Shown here in pieces: positions 34,416-44,234 of a stretch of DNA of 64,000 nt; the first letter of the stretch is position 1, and every line of letters begins with the position of its first letter. Below the pieces are notes generated by a model. The model did no database searches and was not told the DNA's origin. It saw only the letters and a list, made by a program, of their open reading frames with translations. The position numbers and the translations under genes are program-made. The DNA is from Chitinophaga sancti. GTDB taxonomy: Bacteria > Bacteroidota > Bacteroidia > Chitinophagales > Chitinophagaceae. The DNA lies in the NCBI RefSeq assembly GCF_034087045.1, contig NZ_CP139247.1, positions 3,622,001 to 3,686,000 on the forward strand. The letters run 5' to 3'.

Positions 34416-35555
34416 ATGGACCACCAAAGATTAGCTGATTTACTAAAAGCCTATGCCGACAATTCCATCACCCTGGAAGAAACCGACGAATTGCTTACCT
34501 GGCTCGAAACCCATCCCAATCATCCCATGGCGGAAGAAGTGGGAGAGGAATTCCTGCTCGCCAATCAGCATGTCACCACTAACCTGGAACCATACCAACA
34601 CATTGCCAGTAAAATTCTGGCCACCGACCGACCTGTCATCCGCAAGGTCTTCCCCATTAAACGCATACTATCATATGCAGCTGCCATCGCATTGTTAATG
34701 GGTGTATTATTATACAATCTGTTAAAAGAGAACCACCAGCCGGCTATTATTGCTAAAACTATTACACCTGCCATCAACGGCGCTATCCTTACCCGTGGTG
34801 ATGGCCGGCAAATCAACCTCGATACCTTACAGTCCACCAACCTGGGTAAAGAAGAGGGCACTGCTATTAAATTAAACAAAGGACTACTGGCCTATGAAGG
34901 TTCGAACAACAGAGGAAACATGGTCTACAATACCATTCACACTCCCAATGGCAGAACCTTTCATGTCCTCCTGCAGGATGGCACCGGCGTATGGCTGAAT
35001 GCCGGTAGCTCCATCACATACCCCGTTGCATTCAACGGCAAAACAAGAGAAGTCAGCATTACAGGAGAAGTCTATTTTGATGTTGCCTATGCTGTCAATC
35101 AACCATTCAAAGTGAACATCGACGACAGAGCTTGGGTACAGGTGCTGGGAACTACTTTTAATATTAACGCCTACAAAGATGAACCTTACATCGCCACTAC
35201 CTTAATTCAAGGTGCTGTAAAGGCAGGCAACAACCAAAACGAAGCCATCCTGCATCCCGGTCAGCAGGCAATTGTCAAAGCTGATGGGGCCATGCAGTTA
35301 AAAGAAATAGCACCCACCGCCATCACCGCATGGCGCAATGGCCTCTTCCATTTCGATAACGCTTCCATCCCCGCCGTCATGCGCCAACTGGCTCGCTGGT
35401 ATGATGTAACCGTCCGCTTCGAAGGTGCTCCATCCACCCGTTCCTTCTCAGGTGAGATCGGCCGTGATCTCAGTCTGCAGCAGGTACTGGCCATTCTTGA
35501 AACAATGAAAATTCATTATAAAATCAACAACAGGGAAATTATTATCACAGAATAA
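34416..35555 (+). CDS. FecR family anti-sigma factor
   Basis: A 379-residue regulator with the same layout as the locus 1 copy: cytoplasmic N-terminus with the LLKAYADNSITLEETDEL segment, a membrane helix (about 85-104, LSYAAAIALLMGVLLYNLL), a FecR domain (TPNGRTFHVLLQDGTGVWLN, ITGEVYFDV, VLGTTFNINAY) and the C-terminal DUF4974 domain (GLFHFDNASIPAVMRQLARW, SFSGEIGRDLSL). It binds the sigma factor encoded upstream and transmits the signal from SusC. Its start lies about 30 bp after the tandem repeat, so repeat length could affect co-transcription or translation. Confidence 0.94.
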   Translation: MDHQRLADLLKAYADNSITLEETDELLTWLETHPNHPMAEEVGEEFLLANQHVTTNLEPYQHIASKILATDRPVIRKVFPIKRILSYAAAIALLMGVLLYNLLKENHQPAIIAKTITPAINGAILTRGDGRQINLDTLQSTNLGKEEGTAIKLNKGLLAYEGSNNRGNMVYNTIHTPNGRTFHVLLQDGTGVWLNAGSSITYPVAFNGKTREVSITGEVYFDVAYAVNQPFKVNIDDRAWVQVLGTTFNINAYKDEPYIATTLIQGAVKAGNNQNEAILHPGQQAIVKADGAMQLKEIAPTAITAWRNGLFHFDNASIPAVMRQLARWYDVTVRFEGAPSTRSFSGEIGRDLSLQQVLAILETMKIHYKINNREIIITE

Positions 35556-35665
35556 AAAAACCAACCATCAATTTTTTTTCATGCAACATTAAGAAGGGAT
35601 AATACCGACCGTCAACTAAAATCAGTCCTGCAGAAAACAGGAACAAAGAATTGAATGAATAAAAA

Positions 35666-35699
35666 AACCGGGGATTCAGATTGGACCCTGCCCCCGGTT
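35666..35699 (+). promoter_or_regulatory. Hairpin between fecR and susC, locus 2
   Basis: AACCGGGG (35666-35673) pairs perfectly with CCCCGGTT (35692-35699) around an 18-nt loop, in the same relative place as the hairpin at 2933-2961. There is no T-tract downstream. Confidence 0.55.
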
Positions 35700-35764
35700 G
35701 ATATTCAGGCGATCTCTTAAGAAATTTCTACAGCTTAAAACCACCACCTAAACATTGCAAAAGT

Positions 35765-38700
35765 ATGCAAATTAAGGCGTATTGCGGCTCCGTTTTTAAG
35801 GAGAGACCGCTGTTCTCAACCAAAATCATGTTAGTCATGAAACTAACAACTGCTATTTTAATCGGCGCCTTCCTGCAACTGAGTGCCAATACAAACGCTC
35901 AGTTGATCAATTACACCGGAAAGTCCGTAAAGCTTGAAAAAGTATTTGAAGCCATCAAAGAACAAACAGGCTATGTGTTCTTTTATGATGATGCTGACAT
36001 TAAAAACGCCGCTCCTGTAAACATACAGTTGTCTGGCGCAACAGTGAACACCGCCCTGCCGCAGGTTTTGCGAAACCAACCATTTGACTACAACATCCAG
36101 GGCAAAACTGTGGTCATCTCCCGCAAGGTAGACTTCTTCCCCATGGAGATGAAAAAAGACGGCCCTGTCAATGGTGTGGTCATGTCGCCAAACGGTCAGC
36201 CACTGGCCGGTGCCACGGTGACTGTAAAAGGAAAACCCGTGAGCGTACTCACCGATGCCCAGGGACATTTCTCAATCAATGTTCTGAGCAATGAAACCCT
36301 CATTGTCTCTTATATTGGTTATAGCCGTATTGAAATCCCTGTATCCAGGTTAGATGCATTGACGATGGGTAAGATGGAGAAAACACCCGGTGGCAACTAT
36401 ACCCGCATGGTATCCGGCGAAATGCTGATCGGCCTCGAACCCGTAGTCACTTCATTAGATGAAACCGTTGTAACAGGTTACCAGGTATTACGTAAATCGA
36501 GCGTAGCAGGTTCTGTGAGTTCGGTAAAATCTGCGGATCTCTACCTGAATGGTGTGAACAGCATCGAACAGGCACTACAGGGTAAACTCCCCGGTGTAGT
36601 TGTTACCAACACTTCCGGCCTTACTGGTGTAAGACAGCAAATCCGCGTACGTGGTACCTCTACCTTATTAGGTTCGCAGGAGCCGGTATGGGTGGTAGAT
36701 GGTATCATCCAGCAGGATCCCTTGCCATTCAAAGCCACTACCCTGAATTCACTGGGTGATATTACGAGAGATAACTTTGATTATATCCGGGACTTCGTAG
36801 GCAATTCCATCGGCTGGCTTAACCCTAATGACATCGATGAAATCACAGTACTGAAAGATGCCTCTGCCACCGCTATCTATGGCGTAAAAGCGGCAAATGG
36901 CGTAATCGTGATCAATACCAAGAGAGGGCAGTCCGGACCCGCTACCGTTAGTTACTCTCTCAATACCAGCATGACTGACAAAGTAAATTATGACCGCCTG
37001 GAGATGATGAACTCCAAACAAAGAGTGGCCGTATCCAAAGAAATTTATGCACGCGGACTTGTATCCAACAGTATCAGTAACAATGTCGGCTATGCCGGTG
37101 CGCTCTCTCAATACCTGAATAAACAGATTACTGCCGAAGAATTTGATGCCAAAGTAGCAAGAATGGAAACGGTCAATACCGACTGGTTCAAACTGCTCTT
37201 CCGCAATGCTGTCAGCATGAACCATAACCTGAGCATTTCAGGAGGTAACCAGAACACCCGCTACTATGCCAGCTTTGGGTACAATACTACCAATGGTACT
37301 GCCATCGGTAATGATAGCAAAGCCTATACTGGTAATATAAATATTAATTCCCGCCTCTCTCCCAGGCTGAATGTAGGACTGCGTCTCTCTGCCAGCAACA
37401 AGGTGATCAACGGCTTCTATAAGGTCAACCCTTATGGATATGCCTCCGGTACCAGCAGGGCTATTGAAGCATATACTACCGATGGTGATCTGTCTTTTTA
37501 TACTGCATCCAGTGGGTTTCAATATAATATCATCAATGAAAGGAACAATACTGGTCTCCGCACCAGCACGCTCTCAGCCAATACCAGCATGGATGTAAAC
37601 TATGAAATCATTCCGGGGCTGGTATTTCAGACTTTATTTGGCTACAGTACCAGCAGTACCAATGGAGAATCTTATGCAACAGAACGTACTGAGTATATTG
37701 CCGGCATCAGGAATTATGACTATGGTACTGCAAAGTCTACTGATGTTGCGTATATCAACAGTAAAATGCCTGTAGGCGGAGAACTGAATGATGACGATAG
37801 CCGTAACATTACCTGGAACTGGCGTAACAGTCTTTCCTATAGCCATCTCTTTGCACAGAAACATGCGCTTACGGCCATGATCGGACAGGAGGCCAACAGC
37901 AGCAAGACTACAGGATTGTCTGCACGTACACTGGGTTTCCTCTATGGCAGAGGTAAATCTTTTGTTAGCCTGCCATTAACATATACTGCAAATGGGACCG
38001 CTAATCCACTCTTACTTGAAAATACGCATGTATACACAGATAACCTGGTAAATAATGTAGGTCTCTACGCAACTGTCAATTATGTATACGACAACCGTTA
38101 TGTTGTCAATGCTAGTGTACGTTCTGATGCGTCTAACCGTTTTGGTCAGTTTACAGGGGAAAAATTCAACCCTGTATGGGCAGGTGGTGTGCGCTGGAAT
38201 GCTGGCAGAGAAAAATGGTTTGACCACAGTGGCTGGATGTCTGATATGAGTGTGCGGTCCAGCTATGGTTTTCAGCGTAACATTGTAGCAGGTATCAGCC
38301 CTGACTTGATTATCAAAACACCTACAGGTGCTGCCAGTGCTTCAGTAGACCAGTTTACCGGTGAGTCGATGCTGACTTTAAGCAAATTACCGTATGCGGA
38401 TCTGCGCTGGGAGAAGAACACTTCAGTTAACCTGGGATTTGACCTCAGCATTTTCCGTGGCAGGATACAAACTTCATTTGAATATTACTGGAAGAAAGGC
38501 AAAGACCTCATTACCCAATTGGCAGTGCCCGTAGAATACGGGGTTGAAACCATGCCGATCAATGGTGGTTCTATGATCAACCACGGCCTGGAAGTAAGCG
38601 CCAGCTTCGTACCCATCCGTACCCGTGACTTTACCTGGACGGTAAGTGCAAATACAGCTAAGAACTTCAACCAGGTTAAAAAGACAGGGACACAGTTGAA

Positions 38701-39403
38701 TTCTTACACTACGGCTGCCAGCGGCACTTTGTACAAAGAAGGTTATCCCGTATCCGGTTTCTGGGCCTTTGATTTTAAAGGTATAAACCCTGAGAATGGT
38801 TTACCAATCATCAATCTTGCCGTACCTAAAGGTGCCGATTCTTTGAATGATCCTACCAGTTATATGCGCTATATGGGTAAGCTGGATCCATTGATTACAG
38901 GTGGCCTGGGTATGAGTTTCCGGTATAAGCGTTTTACGCTTTTTACAGACCTTTACCTGCAGGTAGGAGGCAAGCGATTCCTGAAAGCGGCGTATCGATT
39001 AAATCCGTTGTTGCCAAGAGAAGACGAAAACCTCTCTGCTGAACTGTTGCAAAGATGGACGCCCGATAATACAAATTCCAATTTCCCCGGACTGCCTGAT
39101 AATAGAATTCCCTATACAAAGTTGCCGAATGGCAAGTATGCCCTGGTATATGATATGTATAACTACAGTACCGCACGTGTAGTAAACGCCAGCACACTGA
39201 GATGTAACAATCTGTCTATGGCCTATAGTTTTCCTGAACAGGTAATAAAGAAACTGAAGTGCAAAACGCTGAACATGTCAGGTGGCGTATCGCAGCTATT
39301 CTCTATTGTGAGCAGAGACTATAAGGGAAGGGATGCCGAAGTGGCTACCGGTGCGCAACCCCGTACCCGCACATATACCTTATCCGCCTCCGTTAGTTTT
39401 TAA
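35765..39403 (+). CDS. SusC/RagA family TonB-linked outer-membrane transporter with signalling domain
   Basis: A 1212-residue transporter. The signal segment is about 24-45 (LTTAILIGAFLQLSANTNAQ). The STN domain is about 48-120 (VKLEKVFEAIKEQTGYVFFY), the carboxypeptidase-regulatory-like domain about 135-200 (GVVMSPNGQPLAGATVTVKG), and the TonB box region is LDETVVTGYQVL. The plug has VRGTSTLLGSQEPVWVVDGI and VLKDASATAIYGVKAANGVI; a long barrel follows, ending TYTLSASVSF. The long basic N-terminus before the signal helix is usual for this family. It is a receptor for FecI/FecR signalling and an importer together with the SusD encoded 18 nt downstream. Adjacent peptidases point to peptide substrates. 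Confidence 0.95.
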   Translation: MQIKAYCGSVFKERPLFSTKIMLVMKLTTAILIGAFLQLSANTNAQLINYTGKSVKLEKVFEAIKEQTGYVFFYDDADIKNAAPVNIQLSGATVNTALPQVLRNQPFDYNIQGKTVVISRKVDFFPMEMKKDGPVNGVVMSPNGQPLAGATVTVKGKPVSVLTDAQGHFSINVLSNETLIVSYIGYSRIEIPVSRLDALTMGKMEKTPGGNYTRMVSGEMLIGLEPVVTSLDETVVTGYQVLRKSSVAGSVSSVKSADLYLNGVNSIEQALQGKLPGVVVTNTSGLTGVRQQIRVRGTSTLLGSQEPVWVVDGIIQQDPLPFKATTLNSLGDITRDNFDYIRDFVGNSIGWLNPNDIDEITVLKDASATAIYGVKAANGVIVINTKRGQSGPATVSYSLNTSMTDKVNYDRLEMMNSKQRVAVSKEIYARGLVSNSISNNVGYAGALSQYLNKQITAEEFDAKVARMETVNTDWFKLLFRNAVSMNHNLSISGGNQNTRYYASFGYNTTNGTAIGNDSKAYTGNININSRLSPRLNVGLRLSASNKVINGFYKVNPYGYASGTSRAIEAYTTDGDLSFYTASSGFQYNIINERNNTGLRTSTLSANTSMDVNYEIIPGLVFQTLFGYSTSSTNGESYATERTEYIAGIRNYDYGTAKSTDVAYINSKMPVGGELNDDDSRNITWNWRNSLSYSHLFAQKHALTAMIGQEANSSKTTGLSARTLGFLYGRGKSFVSLPLTYTANGTANPLLLENTHVYTDNLVNNVGLYATVNYVYDNRYVVNASVRSDASNRFGQFTGEKFNPVWAGGVRWNAGREKWFDHSGWMSDMSVRSSYGFQRNIVAGISPDLIIKTPTGAASASVDQFTGESMLTLSKLPYADLRWEKNTSVNLGFDLSIFRGRIQTSFEYYWKKGKDLITQLAVPVEYGVETMPINGGSMINHGLEVSASFVPIRTRDFTWTVSANTAKNFNQVKKTGTQLNSYTTAASGTLYKEGYPVSGFWAFDFKGINPENGLPIINLAVPKGADSLNDPTSYMRYMGKLDPLITGGLGMSFRYKRFTLFTDLYLQVGGKRFLKAAYRLNPLLPREDENLSAELLQRWTPDNTNSNFPGLPDNRIPYTKLPNGKYALVYDMYNYSTARVVNASTLRCNNLSMAYSFPEQVIKKLKCKTLNMSGGVSQLFSIVSRDYKGRDAEVATGAQPRTRTYTLSASVSF

Positions 39404-39421
39404 TTGTCAAACAGTACGAAC

Positions 39422-40891
39422 ATGAAGCAACTTATTATATATTTTCTTCCCATCTGCCTGCTATTCAGCTCCTGCAAGAAGTTCCTGAAGGAGACGAGCC
39501 CGGACGAGATCAAGCCTACTACTACTGATGATCTGTATGCACTGATGATCAGTGATGCTTATCCTTATACAGCTAACCTGGAAGATTTTTCTGACTTGCT
39601 CACAGATGATGTGCGTAGTTACGGTATGCCCCGCAAATCGACAGGAGAACAGAACACCACTTATTCCAGCTATTACCAGAATGGACAAGGTGTATTCAAA
39701 TATGATGCTGAAGAGCTGGATGGTTCCGAGGGTACAGCAGCGACGGCTCTGAATGCCTGGGCAAGATATTACAGCAAAATTAAAGGCTGTAATATCATAA
39801 TTGACTATATAGACAATGTATCGGGAACACAGAAGGACAAGGATGCACTGGTAGGACAATCCTTGCTGCTGAGAGCGTTTTATTACTTTAAGCTGCTGCA
39901 GTTGTATTGTGCGCCATATGTTGCCAGTGCAGCATCTACGCCTGGTGTGCCATTGATCTTGTCGATGCAAGTGAGTGACGAACACATTGGCCGCAGTAAC
40001 CTGCAGGAGACTTTTGACCAGGTAGAAAAAGACCTTACTCAGGCAGCGACATTGCTGGAAGCAAACTATAAAACGCCCAACGCTTATCGCGTAGGTTACA
40101 TAGCCGCCTATGCATTACTCTCCAGGGTATACCTGTATAAAGGGGAGTGGGACAAAGCGATCGACTATGCTGAAAAAGTGCTGGCGGAACGTTCCCAGTT
40201 GACTGATATGAGCCTCTCTTCTTCCTCCGGTTCATTATATATATATGATCAGTCACAGAGCGCAGAAGTGATTTTTCAATATGGGTCTAATCCCAGTGGT
40301 GTTACCACGTTTTTCCCTTCTCCGATTAGCTATTCGGGCATGCATGCACCTTACGAAGTAGCTGATGAACTGGGCCAGCTGTATGAAAATAATGACCTGC
40401 GGTATAAGTTTTACTTTTATAAAGTTACCGTTTCAGGAGCTGGTTATAACACCCGTAGTTCCAAGATTGGTTTAAACAGTAAAGGCGGTGATAAAGGGAT
40501 CCGTGTAGCAGAAATGTACCTCAATGCAGCGGAAGGACTGGCCCGTCGCTTCAAGTCCGGCGGCCAGGAAGCCGATCGTACCAGCGCATTGCAATACCTG
40601 AATACCCTGCGACAAAACAGGTTTTCTTCTCCATATACCACGATCGATATACAGAATGCTGACTCGCTTATCAGTTTTGCACTGGCAGAAAGAAGAAGAG
40701 AGCTATGCCTTGAAGAAAACTTCAGATGGGCAGATATCAAGCGGTTGGGATTGTCTGTGACTCACAATTTCATTGATGCAGACGGGAATAGCACCATCTA
40801 TACACTGGCGGCAAACAGTCCGTTGTATGCATTACCTATTCCTGTTACTGCTTTAGAGAGAAATAATAAACTGACTCAAAACGCCCGTTAA
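39422..40891 (+). CDS. SusD/RagB family nutrient-binding outer-membrane lipoprotein
   Basis: 489 residues from the ATG at 39422 (MKQLIIYFLPICLLFSSCKK, lipobox LFSSC); a TTG at 39404 is the alternative and less likely. Family marks are SLLLRAFYYFKLLQLYCAPY, AYALLSRVYLYKGEWDKAID, VAEMYLNAAEGLARR, LAERRRELCLEENFRWADIK and the terminal ALERNNKLTQNAR. It is the surface lid of the SusC channel and sets substrate specificity. Confidence 0.94.
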   Translation: MKQLIIYFLPICLLFSSCKKFLKETSPDEIKPTTTDDLYALMISDAYPYTANLEDFSDLLTDDVRSYGMPRKSTGEQNTTYSSYYQNGQGVFKYDAEELDGSEGTAATALNAWARYYSKIKGCNIIIDYIDNVSGTQKDKDALVGQSLLLRAFYYFKLLQLYCAPYVASAASTPGVPLILSMQVSDEHIGRSNLQETFDQVEKDLTQAATLLEANYKTPNAYRVGYIAAYALLSRVYLYKGEWDKAIDYAEKVLAERSQLTDMSLSSSSGSLYIYDQSQSAEVIFQYGSNPSGVTTFFPSPISYSGMHAPYEVADELGQLYENNDLRYKFYFYKVTVSGAGYNTRSSKIGLNSKGGDKGIRVAEMYLNAAEGLARRFKSGGQEADRTSALQYLNTLRQNRFSSPYTTIDIQNADSLISFALAERRRELCLEENFRWADIKRLGLSVTHNFIDADGNSTIYTLAANSPLYALPIPVTALERNNKLTQNAR

Positions 40892-40893
40892 AA

Positions 40894-41826
40894 ATGAAAT
40901 TAGCAATCTATATATTCCTTTTGCTGGCATTGGTTGCCTGTAAGAAGCAGGAAGAAACGCTCACCCCTTCTGCGAGCCTGGTTTATACATTACCACAAGG
41001 TAGTCATGATTATGATACGACTATCCTGGATTATTATAAGAAGTATGGCACCTACCTATTGTATCAATTCACAGACAGGGACGCCTACTGGACACCAACC
41101 GGCTGGAAAAATGCAAGGTATGATTCAGCAGGTGCCTACTGGAATGTGGGGTTCCTGGCTATTGAAGCTGAGGAAACGTACGTAGGTAAACAATTGGAAG
41201 TAATACAGCGCCTTTGGTTCAGGTATTATTCCGATAAGTTCCTGAAGCAGTTTTTACCTGTGAAGATCCTGCTCTGTTCCAAAGTAGACTCTTCTTATTT
41301 GGGGTATGATTTTTCTACAACCCCAGCTACTTTTTACCTGAACTATAAAGAGGTTGCTGCATGGTACAACTATGACAATATCACTGTTAATTTTGGTAAT
41401 GCCAATGTAGAAAATATGACCGCAAAAGATTCCGGTTATTTCATCTGGAAAGTATCGCAGGCATTTATGGCAGAAATCTTCGCAACAAAACCTGTTGCTG
41501 CTACAGACGATTTTACAAAGCTTACCAGCTATACAACGAAGTTTACCACCCAGGCAGCGGCTTATGCGGCAGGATCCATTTCTACCTATTACAGCGCATC
41601 TGCACAGAATGACTGGGAAAAATTTATGCTGGCGATGGTGAGTTGTTCCGAAACCATGCTAAACCAGGCAGAAGCAGCATCATCCTACAGCAATAAAGGT
41701 ATTCTCAACCCCCTCAAGGATACCAGTGGGAAAATAAAAAAGCGGTATAACATCGTACGGAATTATTTCATCACAAACTATAATGTAGACCTGCAGGCCA
41801 TCGGCAATGCCGCTATCCCGCAATGA
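40894..41826 (+). CDS. Degenerate Mx1-type (substrate-import-associated) metallopeptidase lipoprotein
   Basis: A 310-residue lipoprotein (lipobox LVACKKQ). The fold pattern matches the zinc metallohydrolase lipoproteins that accompany SusC/SusD (Peptidase_Mx1/TIGR04549 type): an N-terminal YYKKYGTYLLYQF segment, LEVIQRLWFRYYSDKFLKQF then PVKILLC, and the C-terminal DWEKFMLAMVSCSETML and IVRNYFITNYNVDL. Where the family has VHHEFAHIL, this protein reads VSQAFMAEI (residues 187-195): only the Phe is kept and no HExxH exists anywhere in it. It is probably a non-catalytic surface accessory of the importer. The family assignment rests on my memory of the pattern and needs a profile search. Confidence 0.65.
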   Translation: MKLAIYIFLLLALVACKKQEETLTPSASLVYTLPQGSHDYDTTILDYYKKYGTYLLYQFTDRDAYWTPTGWKNARYDSAGAYWNVGFLAIEAEETYVGKQLEVIQRLWFRYYSDKFLKQFLPVKILLCSKVDSSYLGYDFSTTPATFYLNYKEVAAWYNYDNITVNFGNANVENMTAKDSGYFIWKVSQAFMAEIFATKPVAATDDFTKLTSYTTKFTTQAAAYAAGSISTYYSASAQNDWEKFMLAMVSCSETMLNQAEAASSYSNKGILNPLKDTSGKIKKRYNIVRNYFITNYNVDLQAIGNAAIPQ

Positions 41827-41836
41827 TTGAAGAAAG

Positions 41837-44221
41837 ATGACGACTTTAAATCGATTAATCCTTATCTGCATGTTCTATGCAGCCCCCCTGTCATTGTCAG
41901 CACAGTCTGCTGATAGTATTCCATCTATGGAAAGTTTTATTAAATCGACGGCTGTGCGTCACCAGGGAATGTGTAATATCTATATACAGGAAGGGCGTTA
42001 CCTCATGGAAGTGCCGGATAGTATTAATGGACGTGATATCCTCTCTGCTATTACGATTGTAAAAGGTGCTGCGCAGGTAGAACGTAAGCCCGAAAAGCGA
42101 TTCGGTTATGCCGGAGATGCGGTGTTTGAAAGAGTGATCCGCTTTGTGAAAGCAGGGGACAAACTCAATATCGTACAACCTATATTTCAGAATGCACAGG
42201 ATTCAACCACCATCTATTACAAGGTAGCTAACAATACTTTGATGCCTGTATTATTGTCTTTTCCTGTAATGGCAAAGAGTGATCATGCTGTACTGATTGA
42301 TTTTACAGAGACACTTACTGGGGATGGAGATCTCTTTGCATTGAAAGGAGCAAAGAAAGAGTTGAGCTTAGGTAATCTTGAAGCAGACAAGTCTTCCATC
42401 CTAAGTATTCGTTGCTTTCCTGCTAACATGAATTTTCGGTCTCTGCGTACTTATGGTCCTGGAGGGGAAAGCAAAAATTCTTCTGCATGGGAGGTCGGTG
42501 CTTCCTGGGTATTATTGCCGCTGCACCCTATGCCGCAGCGCTTTGAGGATAGCAGGGTAGGTTATTTTACAAAGACAATCAGAGACTACGATAATTATGC
42601 AACTAATCCCAGGATGGTACAGTTGACTATCCGCTGGGACTTGCACCCTAAGCCGGCAGATGTGCCCCGTTACCTGGCAGGAGAGTTGGTAGAACCAGAA
42701 CATCCGATTGTGTTTTATATCGATAAGCATACGCCTGCTTACCTGGTTCCTTATTTTATAAAAGGGGTGAATGCCTGGCAACAGGCATTTGAAAAAGCTG
42801 GTTTCAGACATGCCATTTATGCGTTGCCGGAACCATCTGAAGAAGATAGTACCTATGCCATGGAAGATGTCAGGTTCTCTTATATTTCTTACAAAGGTTC
42901 TCCTATTGAGAATGCCTTTGGTCCCAATGTAAGCGATCCACGGTCCGGTCAGATCATCAGTAGTAGAGTCGCGGTATTTCACAGTGTGTTAGACCTGATA
43001 CAGCGCTGGTATTTTTCTATGTGTGCTGCGACCGATACAGCAGCTCGTCACTATCCGCTGAGCCATGATGTGATGGGCCGGCTGATACAGAATGTCATCA
43101 CTCATGAGGTGGGGCATACGTTGGGGTTAAAACACAACTTTGGTGGCAGCGCATTTTATGAAGTAGATAGTATTCGTGTACCGGCTTATGTGGCAAAGAA
43201 TGGTTTTGGGGCATCCATAATGGATTATATGCGATTCAATTATACTGCACAGCCGGAAGATCATATGCCAGACACCCTGTTGGTACCCGGTATTGGTGTG
43301 TATGATTTGTTTGCGATTGAATGGGGATATCGTTACCTGCCACAATTTACAACACCAAAAGCGACTTCCGATTCATTGGAACGCTGGGTGACGGAAAAGC
43401 GAAAAGATATTCGCCTTCGCTTTGGTAGAGAGAATGACCAGATGGATCCACGTTATCAATCGGAAGATGTAGGGAGTGACCCGGTACAAGCCGGCAAACT
43501 GGGTATTAAAAACCTCCAGCTTACCATGCAGCATTTTAATAAATGGATGAAGACGTCTGAGAATGATCCTGCCCATTACAGACAGCAATACAGGAGCCTG
43601 TTAGGTCGATATCATAATTACCTGTTGCATGCATTGGTTGAGGTTGGGGGACGGTATAATAACAGGGAAGCAAAGCCTGAGGAAAACTTCCCCTCTTACG
43701 AGCCGGTACCCAGGGCAAGACAGGAAGCGGCTGTTGCTTTCTTGGAGGAATATTTGTTGGAGTATCCCAAATGGTTGTTTGATACAGCTATTATGAGGAA
43801 AGCTGCATTCGAATTTGACAGGGATGGTATGGAGCCTTTCAATATTACTTTGTCCCGTTTGATCATGTCATACAGCCATATAAATGATAATCTGGTGGTC
43901 AATCCAAAGGGCTATGCTACAAAGGAACTGTACGAAAGATTATATACAGTTATATTCAGTAAACCTGCTACCAGTAAATTCAATAGGGAGCTGCAACGTA
44001 CATTACTCATAAAATCATTGTCAATAGTAGCATCATCTTCAGGTTTTTCTGATGATGTAAGTGTACAACTGCTGGCTATAATTGATAAGATAGGTACAAA
44101 AAGCAGGAAAGAATTACAGATGAGTACTGACGTGCTCTTGAAAGCACATTGGGAGTCACTGGCAGATATGATTACCATTTGGGAAAAAGGAAATGCTTCC
44201 TCACTGGCAGCAGGTAAATAA
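41837..44221 (+). CDS. Zinc-dependent metalloprotease (DUF5117/DUF4953 family), active-type
   Basis: A 794-residue exported metalloprotease. The signal peptide is about 1-22 (LILICMFYAAPLSLSAQ). The DUF5118/DUF5117 region leads to the conserved VFYIDKHTPAYLVPYFIKGV. The zinc site ITHEVGHTLGLKHN gives His423, Glu424, His427 and His433, then SIMDYMRFNYTAQPED. It is closely related to the active protease of locus 1 (10689-13130), including DPRYQSEDVGSDPVQAGKLG. The next gene, 13 nt away, is its inactive relative. Probably digests proteins or peptides for import through the SusC/SusD pair. Confidence 0.9.
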   Translation: MTTLNRLILICMFYAAPLSLSAQSADSIPSMESFIKSTAVRHQGMCNIYIQEGRYLMEVPDSINGRDILSAITIVKGAAQVERKPEKRFGYAGDAVFERVIRFVKAGDKLNIVQPIFQNAQDSTTIYYKVANNTLMPVLLSFPVMAKSDHAVLIDFTETLTGDGDLFALKGAKKELSLGNLEADKSSILSIRCFPANMNFRSLRTYGPGGESKNSSAWEVGASWVLLPLHPMPQRFEDSRVGYFTKTIRDYDNYATNPRMVQLTIRWDLHPKPADVPRYLAGELVEPEHPIVFYIDKHTPAYLVPYFIKGVNAWQQAFEKAGFRHAIYALPEPSEEDSTYAMEDVRFSYISYKGSPIENAFGPNVSDPRSGQIISSRVAVFHSVLDLIQRWYFSMCAATDTAARHYPLSHDVMGRLIQNVITHEVGHTLGLKHNFGGSAFYEVDSIRVPAYVAKNGFGASIMDYMRFNYTAQPEDHMPDTLLVPGIGVYDLFAIEWGYRYLPQFTTPKATSDSLERWVTEKRKDIRLRFGRENDQMDPRYQSEDVGSDPVQAGKLGIKNLQLTMQHFNKWMKTSENDPAHYRQQYRSLLGRYHNYLLHALVEVGGRYNNREAKPEENFPSYEPVPRARQEAAVAFLEEYLLEYPKWLFDTAIMRKAAFEFDRDGMEPFNITLSRLIMSYSHINDNLVVNPKGYATKELYERLYTVIFSKPATSKFNRELQRTLLIKSLSIVASSSGFSDDVSVQLLAIIDKIGTKSRKELQMSTDVLLKAHWESLADMITIWEKGNASSLAAGK

Positions 44222-44234
44222 ATAATATTGGCAT

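Noticed and set aside
36749..37225. 158-codon minus-strand frame inside the locus 2 susC gene
   Set aside because: Antisense shadow of conserved plug and barrel sequence.
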